From NCBI GenBank assembly GCA_026225945.1, contig JAMJFZ010003163.1, positions 22,341,001-22,405,000 of the forward strand: a stretch of 64,000 nucleotides of DNA, given 5' to 3'. Under the pieces are notes generated by a model. It had not been told where the DNA came from. It was given only the letters and a program-made list of their open reading frames with translations, and did not search any database. Numbering within the stretch: the first letter of the stretch is position 1; each line of letters starts with the position of its first letter. Below are positions 21,835 through 32,413 of the stretch, one piece after another. The stretch is from Cricetomys ansorgei. Lineage: Eukaryota > Chordata > Mammalia > Rodentia > Nesomyidae. A program made the translations under genes and the position numbers.

Positions 21835-22060
21835 CTTATAACGAGAAAAAAGAGAATAAATATCCATCTATAGAGAAATGATTAGTAAATCATGGTGTGT
21901 TTGTGGTACAATTGCAAGACAATAGAAAAGGGGCTGCTGGATGGTAAGATGATGAAACTTCATTTGTAGAATAGAATGGAGACCATGGGCTAAAAGGATC
22001 TGCTGGGTGTCAGGAAACAGCTTATAGCATACTGCTTTCAAACTGTTAAAAATACCATGT
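21835..22060 (+). repeat. L1M fragment
   Basis: 'aaatatccatctatagagaaatgattagtaaatcatggtgtg' parallels the sense L1M 'aatgtccatcaatagggga...aaattatggtacatcc'. It continues to 'cagcttatagcatactgctttc'. Confidence 0.6.
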
Positions 22061-22122
22061 CTATCGTCTATCTGTCTGTCTGTCTGTCTGTCTGTCTACC
22101 TACCTACCTATCTGTCTTATCA
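22059..22122 (+). repeat. (CTGT/CTAC)n tetranucleotide repeat
   Basis: CTGT units pass into CTAC and CTAT units over about 60 bp. Confidence 0.9.
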
Positions 22123-22231
22123 TCATCTATATGTTGAAATTGGTCAGGGTACAGACAAATGAATCACAGAGCAGGAAATTGGGAAGGCCAGAGAGCTCAC
22201 AAAAGGTGCTCAGTCTGGTTAATGATGTAGT

Positions 22232-22335
22232 GATTATTATTATTATTATTATAATATATATTATATATTATACAATATTATTATATTATATTATTATTAT
22301 ATAATGATATTATATAAGAATATAATGATGATGAT
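22232..22335 (+). repeat. (ATT)n and AT-rich repeat
   Basis: ATT units grade into TATA-rich text with only A, T and few G or C bases. Confidence 0.9.
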
Positions 22336-22339
22336 ATGC

Positions 22340-22860
22340 AATTAAAGCAACCATGAAATATAGATCCATCCCCCAACAGACTGGCAAAAATCAGAATGTC
22401 TGACAGCACTGTTTGGCAAGAATGTGAAGCCACAGAGACTTTCATGCATGTGTAGATATTGCTTAATTGTTCTTCAGAGTGGTTATGACTGATTTATACG
22501 TGGTGGTTCACATGTTCATTTGTGCAGACTTCTCAGAGAACAAGCTGTCTAGCAGAGTCTAAGATGATCATACCACAAAGTAGACATTTCTTCTTTGGCT
22601 CCATAATCCAGAGAGGTTTCTTCATGTGGGCATAAGGACTTGGGTGCTAGAATGCTCAACTACAGTGCCACCTGTAAAGTGGAAGAATTTCAACTCCAGG
22701 ACTTTTTAAGAGGACAACAGATAAATTGTGGTAGCATGACATAATGAGACAGAATAATTGAGCAAATTCCGCTACAATGCTACCAATGTGGGGAATCTGG
22801 AAAAGCCAGGAGGAGAAAGTTAAGTGCATTAAGATTGCTGTGTAAATAAGCTGCTTGACT
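22340..22860 (+). repeat. L1M fragments, rearranged
   Basis: 'ctggcaaaaatcagaatgtctgacagcactgtttggcaagaatgtg' is the sense ORF2-end signature. Around 22700 'gataaattgtggtagcatgacataatgagacagaataattgagc' is a second piece. The piece at 21835 normally lies downstream of these, so the order is disturbed or comes from two insertions. Confidence 0.55.
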
Positions 22861-22907
22861 GTTTTCACAAGGGTTGCCGTTCTGTAACATAATGTTACAT
22901 ACTATTT

Positions 22908-23350
22908 ACAGATACAATATAGTATCTCCTCAAGCAGTTAGTGAGCCTGAGACTCACAATGGATGCCTGAAACCACAAATAACACTCTCCATATAGTTGC
23001 CCCACAGAGGGGTTAGGAACTTTTATCTTTTTTGCATAAAGAAATCTCATTACAAGTTCTCTTTGGCATATCTAAATCGCTAGCACCTCTACTTTTCTGT
23101 TTAGGGACAGACACTAATGGCGACTTAAACACAAGTCCTGAGATACTGACAGTTGGCCTGATAACCAGCTAAAGCGACTAAAGGAAGTGTACCATATACT
23201 GTGGATGTGCCGGGCCAAGAAATGATTGGCATCAAGATGGAAAAGGAGTATAATAAGGTGACATTTCATCACGCTATTCCTGACAATGCACAATTTAAAG
23301 CTTATAGATAGAGTATTTCTGGAAACTTTCATGTAATACTTTTAGACCAG
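22908..23350 (+). mobile_element. Tigger-family DNA transposon remnant (MER2-like)
   Basis: 'caatggatgcctgaaaccacaaataac', 'gacttaaacacaagtcctgagatactgacag', 'ctgataaccagctaaagcgac' and 'gacatttcatcacgctattc...caatttaaagcttatag' match in order the nonautonomous mariner/Tigger repeats of the MER2/MER44 type. There is no transposase frame. It ends where the next repeat begins. Confidence 0.75.
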
Positions 23351-23354
23351 GATA

Positions 23355-23745
23355 TACTATGTGTTCTACTTTCCTTTCTGTTGCTGTGGTAAAAGCACTC
23401 TTGCCAGAAGGAACTTGGGGAGGAAATGGTTTATTTGGCTTATACTTCCATGTCATAGTCTGTCACTAAGGGAAGTCAGGGCAGGAACTCAGAGAAGGAA
23501 CTTGGAGCAGAAACAATGGAAGAATGCTGCTTACTGCTTTATTCTTTGGCTGGCTCTCTTACACAATCCAGGGCCTCCTGCCTAGGGATGCTGCTGCCCA
23601 TAGTGGGCTGAGCCATCCCACATCAATCATCAATCGAGATAATTCCTTACAGACATGGCCACAAGCCAGTGTGATCTGGGCAACAATCCCTCAGCCAAGA
23701 CTCCTTCAATGATTCTGGGCTGTGTCAAGTTGACACAAGTACGAC
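23355..23745 (+). repeat. Rodent interspersed repeat (tttctgttgctgtgg type)
   Basis: 'ttcctttctgttgctgtggtaaaagcac', 'ggaggaaatggtttatttggcttatac' and the end 'gctgtgtcaagttgacacaag' are the known landmarks of a common rodent repeat, related in plan to the elements at 1461 and 13612. The 3' end contains the palindrome GTGTCAAGTTGACAC. Confidence 0.75.
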
Positions 23746-23944
23746 ACTATGAATAATGAAACCACCGGAAGCAAAAGTATGGATGGGGGATGGGGTGACC
23801 ACCTTAAGGACACTTGCAGTAGGAGGATAGAAGGGGTATGGAAGAGATAACTTCTGGAAGAAAAAGTTGCTTTTGGGAAGATCGAGAGGGCATGCACGAG
23901 GAGGAAAGCAGAGAACAAAGGAATCAAGCTTGTCTGGATGCTTT
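23746..23944. other. Unique DNA, nothing identified
   Basis: Purine-rich stretch without a recognised repeat. Confidence 0.4.
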
Positions 23945-24043
23945 ATTTATTTGTCTGTCTATCTATCTATCTATCATCTGTCTATCTGTCTATCTATCTC
24001 TCTATATCTATCTATCTATTATCTATCTACCTATTTATTTACT
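23945..24043 (+). repeat. (CTAT)n tetranucleotide repeat
   Basis: About 100 bp of CTAT/CTGT units, likely polymorphic. Confidence 0.95.
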
Positions 24044-24309
24044 TTTAAGCTAGTTGGAGTATATTTAAATATTCAGTATATTAACTCCCCAAATACTTAA
24101 AATAGTGAGATTTATCCATCCAGAGGACTATAAATGATGTTGGTTGTAATTATTTCTGACCAGTAAGATTGCAGAGGAAAGCATGAGTAAGGGTGGTTGA
24201 GGAGCCACGGGCTGCATATGATGCTCAATATTCTGCTCGTGTTTTTCAAAACCTTGGTCTTAGTGGACCGTTTTAAGGCCAAGGCAGTTTTTTTTTTTTT
24301 TTAAATGAA

Positions 24310-24492
24310 AACCCTTAAAAGGCAGGGAAGACCGATAAAATCCTTTTGGGTTATGGCCCGTTCACTCAGAGCCAAATGGTTTGCTCGTTAATACCTTTTC
24401 CTCCATTCGCCTTATGACCAATTAGCAGCTATTAAGACCCAACTCATCCTGGCAGGAATTGTTTCCCATGCAGCAGCTGCCCTGTCAGTATG
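24310..24492. promoter_or_regulatory. Small candidate conserved noncoding element
   Basis: After a T-run the text 'cgttaataccttttcctccattcgccttatgaccaattagcagctattaag' (in pieces) is repeat-free and holds TAAT/CAATTA and TTATG cores. Weak inference from composition only. Confidence 0.3.
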
Positions 24493-24859
24493 GGCTTTGG
24501 GACTTGGAAGCTCCCTGACCCTGAGTGGATTCCTCCCGTCTCTCCTGATGCACAGAGTTTAATCTGGATCAAATCTGGTGGAAGTGTGGCCTTCTGAGAT
24601 TGGTAATGCCTGAGCCTAGCAAAGAACCCTTTAAAACTGGGGGAAAGTTTAGGCACATGTCTATCCAGACCCCCATGCATCCAGGATTGGCATCTTGGGA
24701 TGATTCAGTGGTGGTAGACAGGGCTCTGTCACAGAATATGCAGCTCACACGTGCACCTCCTTTCTTCTCCTCCCCTACTCCTCTCTTCCATCCTGACACT
24801 GCAGGTGCAGTGTACCCCCAGACACGGTTCTGAATGCCAATATATCTTCCACTTATCTT

Positions 24860-25000
24860 TCCCAGTAAGTCCAAGAACTCGATGATCTCCGCTTGACAGA
24901 GAGACGGAGGCACATACAGAGAGCTAAACAATTTGCTGAAGGTCATGATTTGAGATCTGGCAGAACTTAGACACGAATGTGAAGTCTGCACCTTTCTTTG
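24860..25000 (-). repeat. MIR SINE, diverged
   Basis: 'gacagagagacggaggcacatacagagagctaaacaatttgctgaaggtcatgatttg' follows reverse-complement MIR ('gatgaggaaactgaggcacagagaggttaagtaacttgcccaaggtcac'). Confidence 0.75.
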
Positions 25001-25119
25001 TGAATCCATGTAAGCACATTTTACAGTAGCAAGACTCTTGAGTGTGGATAAGAGTGGGTGCAATAACCTCTCTCTCCAAAGAGCACACAGCAGCTTCACC
25101 CGGAGGAGAGTCAATCCTT

Positions 25120-25240
25120 AGATAAAGGCTTTTTGAGCACCTACTGTGTGCCCAACTCTGTTGTGGATGCTAGGGGTATGGCACTGACAGAACATGGAGG
25201 GACCTTCCCAGGTGTGTGTGATGGGAAATAATGAAAGAAG
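25120..25240 (-). repeat. L2 LINE 3' end
   Basis: 'ttttgagcacctactgtgtgcccaactctgttgtggatgctaggggtatggcactgacagaac' (in pieces) matches reverse-complement L2, 'attgagcacctactatgtgccaggcactgttctaggc'. Confidence 0.7.
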
Positions 25241-26929
25241 CATCTCAAAAATCAGAGATGATGTCAAAAAACCAAATAATACCCATAGAAAAATAATAGG
25301 TGTCTGAATAGAGACAGACAGGTTGCACCTCTCTGAGGAACGGTATAATGACATGACCTTGTGGGAAGAGTGTTGTACAAGCTAAATGACCAGCAAGGTT
25401 AAAGGCCCTAGGCTGGAAGCACATTTCCCAGGTTCGAGGAACTTCTGGGGCCAGGGTGGAGGTGCTTGGGTCAAGGTAAAGTTCAAGGCAGGCCTGGAAG
25501 CACATGGCCTGCTGAGTCATGACTGTTGAGTTTGGTTTGATTCTGGCCTCGGAAGAAATAGGCTAAGAAATCTGGGGCTGGCGAACATTGTGAGCTGTAT
25601 AAGATCTTCCTGGCTGCTATGCAGGTATTGACAGCTTATGCCCAGCCCCTGGAGTGTGGGAAAGGAGGTGAGTTGGCTGCTGGGGTCGGTGGGTGAACCT
25701 CAGAAGCTACCAGGAACAGAGAAGCTGGGGCCAGAGTTTGAAACCTGAGGGATAGAAACAGACAGGAGAATGGAAATTACAGACTCTAGGCTCAAGGGAC
25801 ACTGCACTGGGGCTGGAATGGAGGGCTATGCACCTGCCCCGGGACACCCTCTCTATTCTCAAAGTTCTACCTGGATGTTTGATATTAGTTTTTAAATTAC
25901 ATTTGTTCATTTTTTCTTATTGAGTTAGTTATTTTTCCTCCCACTGTTCGTGATGTTCCCTTTGCAGTGGCAGCGGTCCTGCGCATCCCACAGTGTCTCA
26001 CAAGGGGGAAGGATGGAGTTCTGGGGGCAGATGGTGGATTCTTAGCCCACTGGCTTATGCTCTCCATGCCTCCCAGTTCTCACCGGCAGTCTGTACCTGT
26101 CAGCTGCAGCTCAGCTGATGGAGCCAGCATCAGTGGCTCTGTGATGTCTTTACAATGTCTTGTTCTGCTGTCATCGTGTCAACTTTGTTTTCAGGCTGCC
26201 GTGATCCTCAGCACCGTTTTCAGATATGACAACGTCACAGGATGGACACCTTTCTTTGGTTCAAGTACTTCTTCATCAGGAGATTCCACAAATGCCCTTC
26301 TGTGTCTCCTTGGCCAGGGTCCATCCCACGCTCGGTCACAGACAGCAAAGGGACAGCACTTTCAAATGTGGTTTAAACGTTGGACATGCAGCAAGGTGGG
26401 CGGGGTTGGATGATGTCAGGTTTATCATCATGCTAGTCATCTTACCTTACAAGGCTGTAGAGAGGCAGGTCAAGTGCTTGGGTCAGTGAGGGACACACAG
26501 AGAGTACTTAGAGAATCTTGGCACATAGGGTACCAAAGCCAGTGATCTTTCACTTTCCTGGTATGACACCCATTGTCTCCATTTCAAGGGTGGAGGTTTG
26601 GGGGTGATGGAAGAATGAATTTGAAGGCTCAAGAACAGTTTGCCACTGTGTTGCTTGAATGCAGAGCCTCATCTTTTCCAATCCCCCTCTTTCTCCAGCC
26701 CTCTCCTCAGCCCCAGCCCCAGGCAGTCCTCTGTGGACTGTGTTGCACTTCAGGCACGCAGTAAGCACCCATCCCTGGGTTCCAGGTCTCCAGCTTGGAA
26801 TTCCAGCATAGAAACTGCATGGAATCCCAAGTTCTGGCTCCCTTGCCTCCCAGGTCAGGATGTACATCCTCAGCCCCCGAGGAGACGTCTTACTCAACTC
26901 TGAAGAATTTCTGGGCAGTTCAGAGCCAG
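25241..26929. other. Unique DNA, nothing identified
   Basis: About 1.7 kb. It includes a 148-codon frame at 25967-26413 with no recognised domain and a donor-like 'ggaggtgagttgg' at about 25665 without a partner acceptor. Confidence 0.45.
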
Positions 26930-27070
26930 CCCTTGTGCAGAGAAGATCTCTGCTCTGCCTGGAGCACAGTGTGAATATGCAGCCCTGGGCAGATTAGATC
27001 ATCTCCTGAGCCTCAGTTTCCTTATCAGTCAAATGGGGTAATAAATCTCTGCATGGTAGGCCTGCTCAAC
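26930..27070 (+). repeat. MIR SINE
   Basis: 'gcagccctgggcagattagatcatctcctgagcctcagtttccttatcagtcaaatggggtaataaatc' (in pieces) matches the forward MIR core. Confidence 0.85.
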
Positions 27071-27214
27071 AGATGCAGGGGACCATGTGGTGGAATGCAT
27101 GGCCTGGCAAGCAGACATTTTTTATCTCAGCTCTATTTCTTTAGAGTTGAAATTCGTATAAAACCATTTCACCTCCCTCCACCCCATCCCAAATTCAGTG
27201 TCTTTCAGTACTTT

Positions 27215-27535
27215 CATGGCGTTGTACAACCGTCTACTCTTGTCTAGTTCCCAAACATTTTTATGACTCTCAAAGTAAACCCAGGAGCCATGAAACAACT
27301 ACTTCCCAGCCCTCATCCCCACCACACCCAGGGAAACCAGTGATCTGCCTGCACTTCTAGGGATGTCCCTTCCTTAGTTTGAATAAAAGGCATTCTGACA
27401 TGACCTTTCGTGTCTGGCTTCTTTCACTTGACATGGTGCATTCAAGTTTATCCTTGTTGCAGTATACAATTGGGCCAGGTTCCTCTCTACGGCAGTAATG
27501 ATCCATTGGGTAGATACAATTAAAGATCTTAAGAA
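27215..27535 (-). repeat. L1M fragment, part 1
   Basis: 'ggcgttgtacaaccgtctactcttg', 'aaaggcattctgacatgacctttcgtgtctggcttctttcacttgac' and 'atgatccattgggtagatac' are antisense L1M ORF2-end and 3'UTR landmarks. Confidence 0.75.
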
Positions 27536-27704
27536 TCAAAAGCTGTGGTTAAGAGTACTTGTTCCTCTTACAGAGGACCTGGGTTCAGTTGCTAGCAGAC
27601 ACATAGTAGTCCGCCACAGCCTGTTACTCTTGTTCTAGGGCCTCTAGTACCTTCTCCTGTACATAGTACATATACATACATATAGGTAAACACTCAGACA
27701 TATG
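27536..27704 (+). repeat. B2 SINE nested in L1M
   Basis: 'gtggttaagagtacttgttcctcttacagaggacctgggttcagttgctagcagacacatag' is the B2 head in forward orientation, lacking about the first 15 bases. It interrupts the L1M, which resumes at 27705. Confidence 0.85.
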
Positions 27705-27860
27705 TAAGATGTGAGTCTTTGTGTAATCATTTCTCCATTGTCTGGAGGTATCTGCAGGAATAGAGTTGCTGGGCTGTATGGTAATACTGTGTTTAACTTG
27801 TTGAACAAAGAGTAATTGTCATTTGATGCATTTTGTATTCCCACTAGTTATGTCCAAAGC
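27705..27860 (-). repeat. L1M fragment, part 2
   Basis: 'ggaatagagttgctgggctgtatggtaatactgtgtttaacttg' and 'catttgatgcattttgtattcccactag' continue the antisense L1M after the B2 insertion. Confidence 0.75.
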
Positions 27861-28167
27861 TTCTGGTTTCTCTGCTTTCTGGCTTTGGGGCTGTGAAGTC
27901 AAGCAGGAAGTGGCAGGAGGTGGTGGCCTGGCTCATGTGCCAGCATTAGCAAAAGGTGGCTAGCTTTGCCAACAGGATAGAGCATATGCCTGGGAAATAG
28001 CCCAGTCGCAAGGACCAATGTGGCCGGAGCTGCCATGCTCACGGGTGACCCACAAGTCTTCACCCTCACCCTGAGATCTCCTCTCTAGCCCTCCCTTAGC
28101 CACCAGAGCTGGGAAGCTAAAGGTGAAGGACTCCAACCTGGGTCTGCTTTTCCTCTTTCCTAAACAG
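27861..28167. other. Unique DNA leading to the microexon candidate
   Basis: It contains the polypyrimidine tract 'tgcttttcctctttcctaaacag' (28145-28167), a strong splice-acceptor-like sequence, and a possible branch region 'gactccaacc' about 30 bp upstream. Confidence 0.35.
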
Positions 28168-28188
28168 GGATGAGCAGAGACTTCCAAG
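28168..28188 (+). other. Candidate 21-nt microexon
   Basis: A pyrimidine-rich acceptor ending in AG (28166-28167) is followed 21 nt later by a full-consensus donor, CAAG|GTAAGT (GT at 28189-28190). The 21 nt is a multiple of three. Two of three frames are open (one would encode M-S-R-D-F-Q, another D-E-Q-R-L-P). Microexons of this size are typical of neural genes. Paired strong sites also arise by chance, and no neighbouring exon was found. Confidence 0.22.
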
Positions 28189-28190
28189 GT

Positions 28191-29287
28191 AAGTGCAGGA
28201 TGGTCTCCTCCACCTCCTCTACCATGTTGCTGTCCATAAAGTGACAGGTGTCAGGGCTTTGGGTCCCCTCTTGTCTCGTGCTAAGTTACTGCTTTGGAGG
28301 GTAAAGAGACTCAGGCTGGGCTCCCCATAACCACCCAGAAAGGACCTGATCTCCTTTCCCTCGTGCTCCCCTTTCACAGTGCTCCCGAGAGGCCCAGGAA
28401 GGGTGACTATCTGATCACTGTTCTCTCTGACTTCTGTATTTCCCTTCCTGGGAATGCTGTGAGAGCCAACGTAAGGTGGAGATCCCCTTTAGATGTGAAG
28501 GTCCCTTCCGCAGCCCCTGGCCATTGCTGCCACACCCAGTGATCTAGAAGATGGAGAGAGGGTCAGCAGAGTCCTGACTGTGGGGTAAGGCAACTTAGAA
28601 ATGGTGGCTTATGCCAGGGGGCCGTGTGGACATGTGCGATGTTTCGTCCCCAAGAAGTCTGGAGGCTATACTTCTGAACTCTTGGGACCCTTGGTTAAGA
28701 TGAGGGCCGTCAAATCTGGGTTTTCTGGAGTATTCTAAACCTAGCTCCCAATAGTTCCTACTTGCCATTCTCCTTCATTAGCAACTGCCCCAGTGCCCTC
28801 ATTATCAGCCTCACACGATGGCATGGCGCAAGCCCCTCTTAGGTTCACACCTTTCTTAATAACCCCTTCCCATCCTCCATCTGTCTTCAGGATCAGACAG
28901 CTACACACAGTGAGGAGCGAAATGAGCAGCACCCGGGGAGGGAAGCGCCAGGCACACAATGGCTTGTTTTGCTATTTGGCTCTCTCTTGCCTTCTCTGGG
29001 CTCCTGTTTCTGATGTGGCTGCTCTTTGGCCCAGCTTCCTCCTAGGTGGTGGACTTATTCAAAACTCCTCAATCCTCTCCTGCAGAAGTCTTCGGCGTGT
29101 CTCAGTGGAATTCATCCAGACCCCACCTCTTCCCAAGTCACAGCTCCTTTCTTAGCCCCCAGTAACTTTGTCAATTTTAAACTTTGGGGTGGGGTTTTTA
29201 CACTAATGGTACCTCCCAGGAGCAAGTCAAGCAAAGGTAACAAGACGTAAAAAGAGGGCGACACCTCCACATCTACCACCTAGCATG
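28191..29287. other. Unique DNA, nothing identified
   Basis: About 1.1 kb with no recognised repeat. Short frames only. Confidence 0.45.
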
Positions 29288-29463
29288 TTCACCTAGGCAT
29301 GTACACGAGCGCTCTACCTGCATGTACACCTGCGTGCCAGAAGAGGGCATCGGACCCCATTACAGATGGTTGTGAGCCATCACGTGGTTGCTGGGAATTG
29401 AACTCAGGACCGCCGGAAGAGCAGTCAGTGCTCTTAACCTCTGAAGCTATCTCTCCAGCCCCG
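29288..29463 (-). repeat. B2 SINE, best-preserved promoter
   Basis: The minus strand reads the B2 head 'ggctggagagatagcttcag' with 'ggttaagagcactgactgctcttcc' and 'cctgagttcaattcccagca'. The B box (GTTCAATTCC) is intact and the A box nearly so. This is the copy most likely to keep Pol III promoter activity here. No A tail or signal is visible at its 3' end. Confidence 0.9.
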
Positions 29464-29484
29464 AAAGAGAAGATCTTTACGAGA

Positions 29485-29650
29485 ATATTTTGTTTAACCT
29501 TTACAACAGGCCCATGAAGCTGATTTTTTTTTGTGTGTATTTTATGAATAAGGAAAATGAAATATAGGGTGAGTTTATGCAGCTTGCCCAAGGTCATATA
29601 CATACAGCTGAGAAAATGCAGCCTCAAACTTGCCTGTCTGCCTACAGCAT
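29485..29650 (-). repeat. MIR SINE
   Basis: 'aacctttacaacaggcccatgaagctg' and 'gaataaggaaaatgaaatatagggtgagtttatgcagcttgcccaaggtcat' are reverse-complement MIR. Confidence 0.85.
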
Positions 29651-29689
29651 ACACCTTACCTTACCACCCAGGCGCTGTCAAGTAAATGC

Positions 29690-29995
29690 AGAAATATAAA
29701 GTAGTTTAATGACATTCACTGTGGCCTTTGCTTTGTAGCCTGCTTTTTTCCCTTCGTTTAACAACAGATGATTAACATTCTTCCCATGGCAGGATCCAGC
29801 CTCCTACATAATATTATTTTAAATGGCTTCTTAGAATGTCATTGTATACACGTCCAAGGTTTGTTTAACTAATCTCCTCTTGTTGATCACCTAAGTTGTT
29901 TCTAAAGTTCTTCTTATTATAAACAACACCCCTGTACTAATTTTTTTTTTTTTTCTCTCACTGTGATTTCCTTGAGGGTGAATTCCCAAAAGGAG
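29690..29995 (-). repeat. L1M fragment
   Basis: 'cagatgattaacattcttcccatgg', 'ttttaaatggcttcttagaatgtcattgtatacacg', 'cacctaagttgtttctaaag' and 'cttattataaacaacacccctgtac' match antisense L1M ('taatggctgcatagtattccattg...ggttgtttcc...attataaacaatgctg'). Confidence 0.8.
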
Positions 29996-30004
29996 AGGCT
30001 GGGA

Positions 30005-30240
30005 GGGAGGAGGCAAGCCCTTTGTTTCTCAAATGTCTGTAACGTCTCTGGATCAATTACGCATAATTTGTGAGCACAAAGCTATGCCATTCACAGGGGG
30101 AAGGTTGACACCTTTCCCAACTTGTTGGGCTTTGCACAACCTAGAATTATGAGTTGTAAACAAGCCTTCTAATAGCCCTGGATTATCTGTGGCTATTGTC
30201 AGGTCAGGGAGGTGGTAATTTATTAAACAGACCTTTGAAA
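30005..30240. promoter_or_regulatory. Candidate conserved noncoding element, block C
   Basis: Repeat-free, with 'ggatcaattacgcataatttg' (inverted AATTA-CGCA-TAATT at 30055-30068), 'ttctaatagccctggattatc' and 'ggtaatttattaaac'. I infer an enhancer-like element from motif density. Confidence 0.4.
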
Positions 30241-30657
30241 TGTGCCTAAGTATACTAGGGTGGAATGGGTGTGGGAGGGGCTGCCACAGGAGGAGACAGG
30301 TGTGACGGTGTTGAGGGGTTTCTGGGCAGAGTGGGGTCCTGGTGTCTGACCCCGGGCTGGCTTAGATAAGGCCCCCCCCACCCCATCCCACCACCCCACT
30401 GGCTGGTATTAATCTGGACTGCCTTGGAGTGAGCGGCCCCGGGCAGTTCCAGGAAAGATACGAGAGCACAGAGGTGGAGGTGCACAGGCATGAGAAGGTA
30501 ACAAGTCGTGCCCTGTTCCTACAAGGCCGTGGGTGCCATTTCAACATGGTTATTATCTTGTTCCAGCTGCCAAAAAATACCAGCTGGTGATGGTGAAATA
30601 GCCCTGAAGAATTTCCTCAGGGCAGTTTCTCACCCCCACGAACATCATGAAGAATTT

Positions 30658-30658
<1 letters not shown>
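30241..30658. other. Unique G/C-rich DNA, nothing identified
   Basis: No repeat seen. C-runs at about 30370-30395. Confidence 0.45.
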
Positions 30659-30730
<72 letters not shown>

Positions 30731-30731
30731 G
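30659..30731 (+). repeat. Compound (CT)8(GT)17(GA)11 microsatellite
   Basis: CT units at 30659-30674, GT at 30675-30708 and GA at 30709-30731. The CT and GA arms are complementary and flank the GT core, so the repeat is a long imperfect palindrome. Confidence 0.97.
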
Positions 30732-31204
30732 GTGCCTCCTGCCGTCCCCGAGGCAACCCTTACTGACCCGGTCACATTCTTTGGACATCACTTGCTTGAC
30801 CACATTACATGGTTTCCTTACCACCTGCTCCAGGAACAAGCTGGAGAAACTGGGATATGGGACTTAGTGGGGAAGCACGCCCAAGGAGGTGAGGATCAGT
30901 GAAATGTACAGCCCAGGTCCTGTGCAGGCAATGGGTGGTTAGAGACAAGAAGACAGCCCTTCCCACGGACATCACCTTAAGGGGCACAGCAAAGCCCCAG
31001 ACCTGGAGGAGCCTTCTGAGGTGGAGGTCTGCCTGGGGGCAGCCATATTGGCTTTGTGTGTGAGAACCAAAGAAACCAATGTTTGTTGGTGGCTACAATG
31101 GTGAGACCGGAAAAAGTTCTCCTCACACAATCCACAACCCCATACCCCGCACCCCCTCTTTTTCAGCCCCACGGTAAACACAGTCATGTCACAAGGGATA
31201 AGAC
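30732..31204. other. Mostly unique DNA, possible L2/MIR trace
   Basis: 'ccaggtcctgtgcaggcaatgg' to 'cttcccacggacatcaccttaaggggcacag' (30910-30990) faintly recalls reverse-complement L2. Nothing else recognised. Confidence 0.35.
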
Positions 31205-31400
31205 CGTGTCGATTTATTGAGCATTTGATACATTTGCTATATATCAGGAGCTACCTTCAGCGCCCTGCATACGTTATTTACCTAACCCCGTCAGTCCTGC
31301 GAGCTGGACGGTACCATATAGTTTCTATGGCACAGATGGGTAAACCAAGGCTGGCGGAGTGTGCCATTTGCCCCATATCACCCAACAAGATAATCTGCTT
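31205..31400 (-). repeat. MIR-family SINE (MIR or MIR3)
   Basis: 'gatttattgagcatttgatacatttgctatatatcaggagc' then 'catacgttatttacctaaccccgtcag' and 'ggcacagatgggtaaaccaaggctggcggagtg' are reverse-complement MIR segments. Confidence 0.75.
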
Positions 31401-32366
31401 CAGTCTCTTGGAGACAACCGTCTTGTGCGTCTCCTCTCCCATAACTCCAGTCTTCTTTAAGGTTATCTCCCCACTAAACCCTGAGCAGCACCGCCCCCCA
31501 GGGTCTCTACTGTTGTCCTAGAACTGTCACCTTTAAAGACAAAAATATTATTGTTCCCTTGTCTTGCTGGAAGGGGAGGCCCCTGGAAACAAGGATTTGG
31601 GGACTCAGATGTGCAGCTCAGTATGGGCACGGGTGTGTGCTTGAAAAATGCAGTGACTCAGAATCGTAGAAACCCAGTTGATATCTGGGTATCTGACGGC
31701 TTCATCTCTGGAAGCTTTCTCTAGAACATCTAGGAAAAATAGTAAACCCAAGATTTATAAACCTCGGAAGGACTGAGTTGGCACCAAGGTTTCCTAACAT
31801 CCCGGGAAACTTGGAAATGCCCTCTTCTTCGACGTTCCTTCCTTCTGTTGGCTTTCTGGGACATGGAGGAGCTTCTCCTTTGCGAGACAGGATCTGCTCC
31901 CCAGCCCTGGCTGGCCTCTCCAGCTGCCTGAGTCAGCTCTCCAAGTGTGTGCTGCCACACTCTGCCCTGTTTGTGATCTTACTCTTCGCTCTCATTTGTA
32001 AGTGAGCATTTCAGGCGGACAGGGAGCTTGTCTTCTGGACGAGGTCCCTTGATCACAGGGCCATTTGTCAAGGCCAAAGTCTCACAGAAGCTCCTGGTGG
32101 AGTCAAGGAGGACTCTGCCTTCCTGGTCCTCGATACTGGCCCTTTCCCCTGCATGCTGGAGAGACAGGCCGGCATTGATTGCCCAGTGTGTCTGGTGAAT
32201 GTCTGTGCTGTTGTGGGGAGCACAGCCAAACCCACAGGTGCCAACTGTTTCGCATGGAGCTGGAGAACTTCTAGGATGTGTTGCATCTGTCCCCCATAGT
32301 TCACTGAGTCCCATCTGGGGAGACAGCAGCTTTGGGCTTGGTGGCCTCTATGGATCCCTGCTGGTC
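31401..32366. other. Unique DNA, nothing identified
   Basis: About 970 bp. Opposing frames at 31979-32314 (minus) and 32199-32477 (plus) have no coding signature. Confidence 0.45.
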
Positions 32367-32413
32367 TTTTTATTTATTTATTCATTCATTCATTTATTCA
32401 TTTATTTATTAAT
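32367..32413 (+). repeat. (TTTA/TTCA)n repeat
   Basis: Twelve or so TTTA and TTCA tetranucleotides. Confidence 0.95.

Noticed and set aside
22059..22122. Possible CRISPR-like short repeats
   Set aside because: Plain tetranucleotide microsatellite with no spacers. The genome is mammalian.
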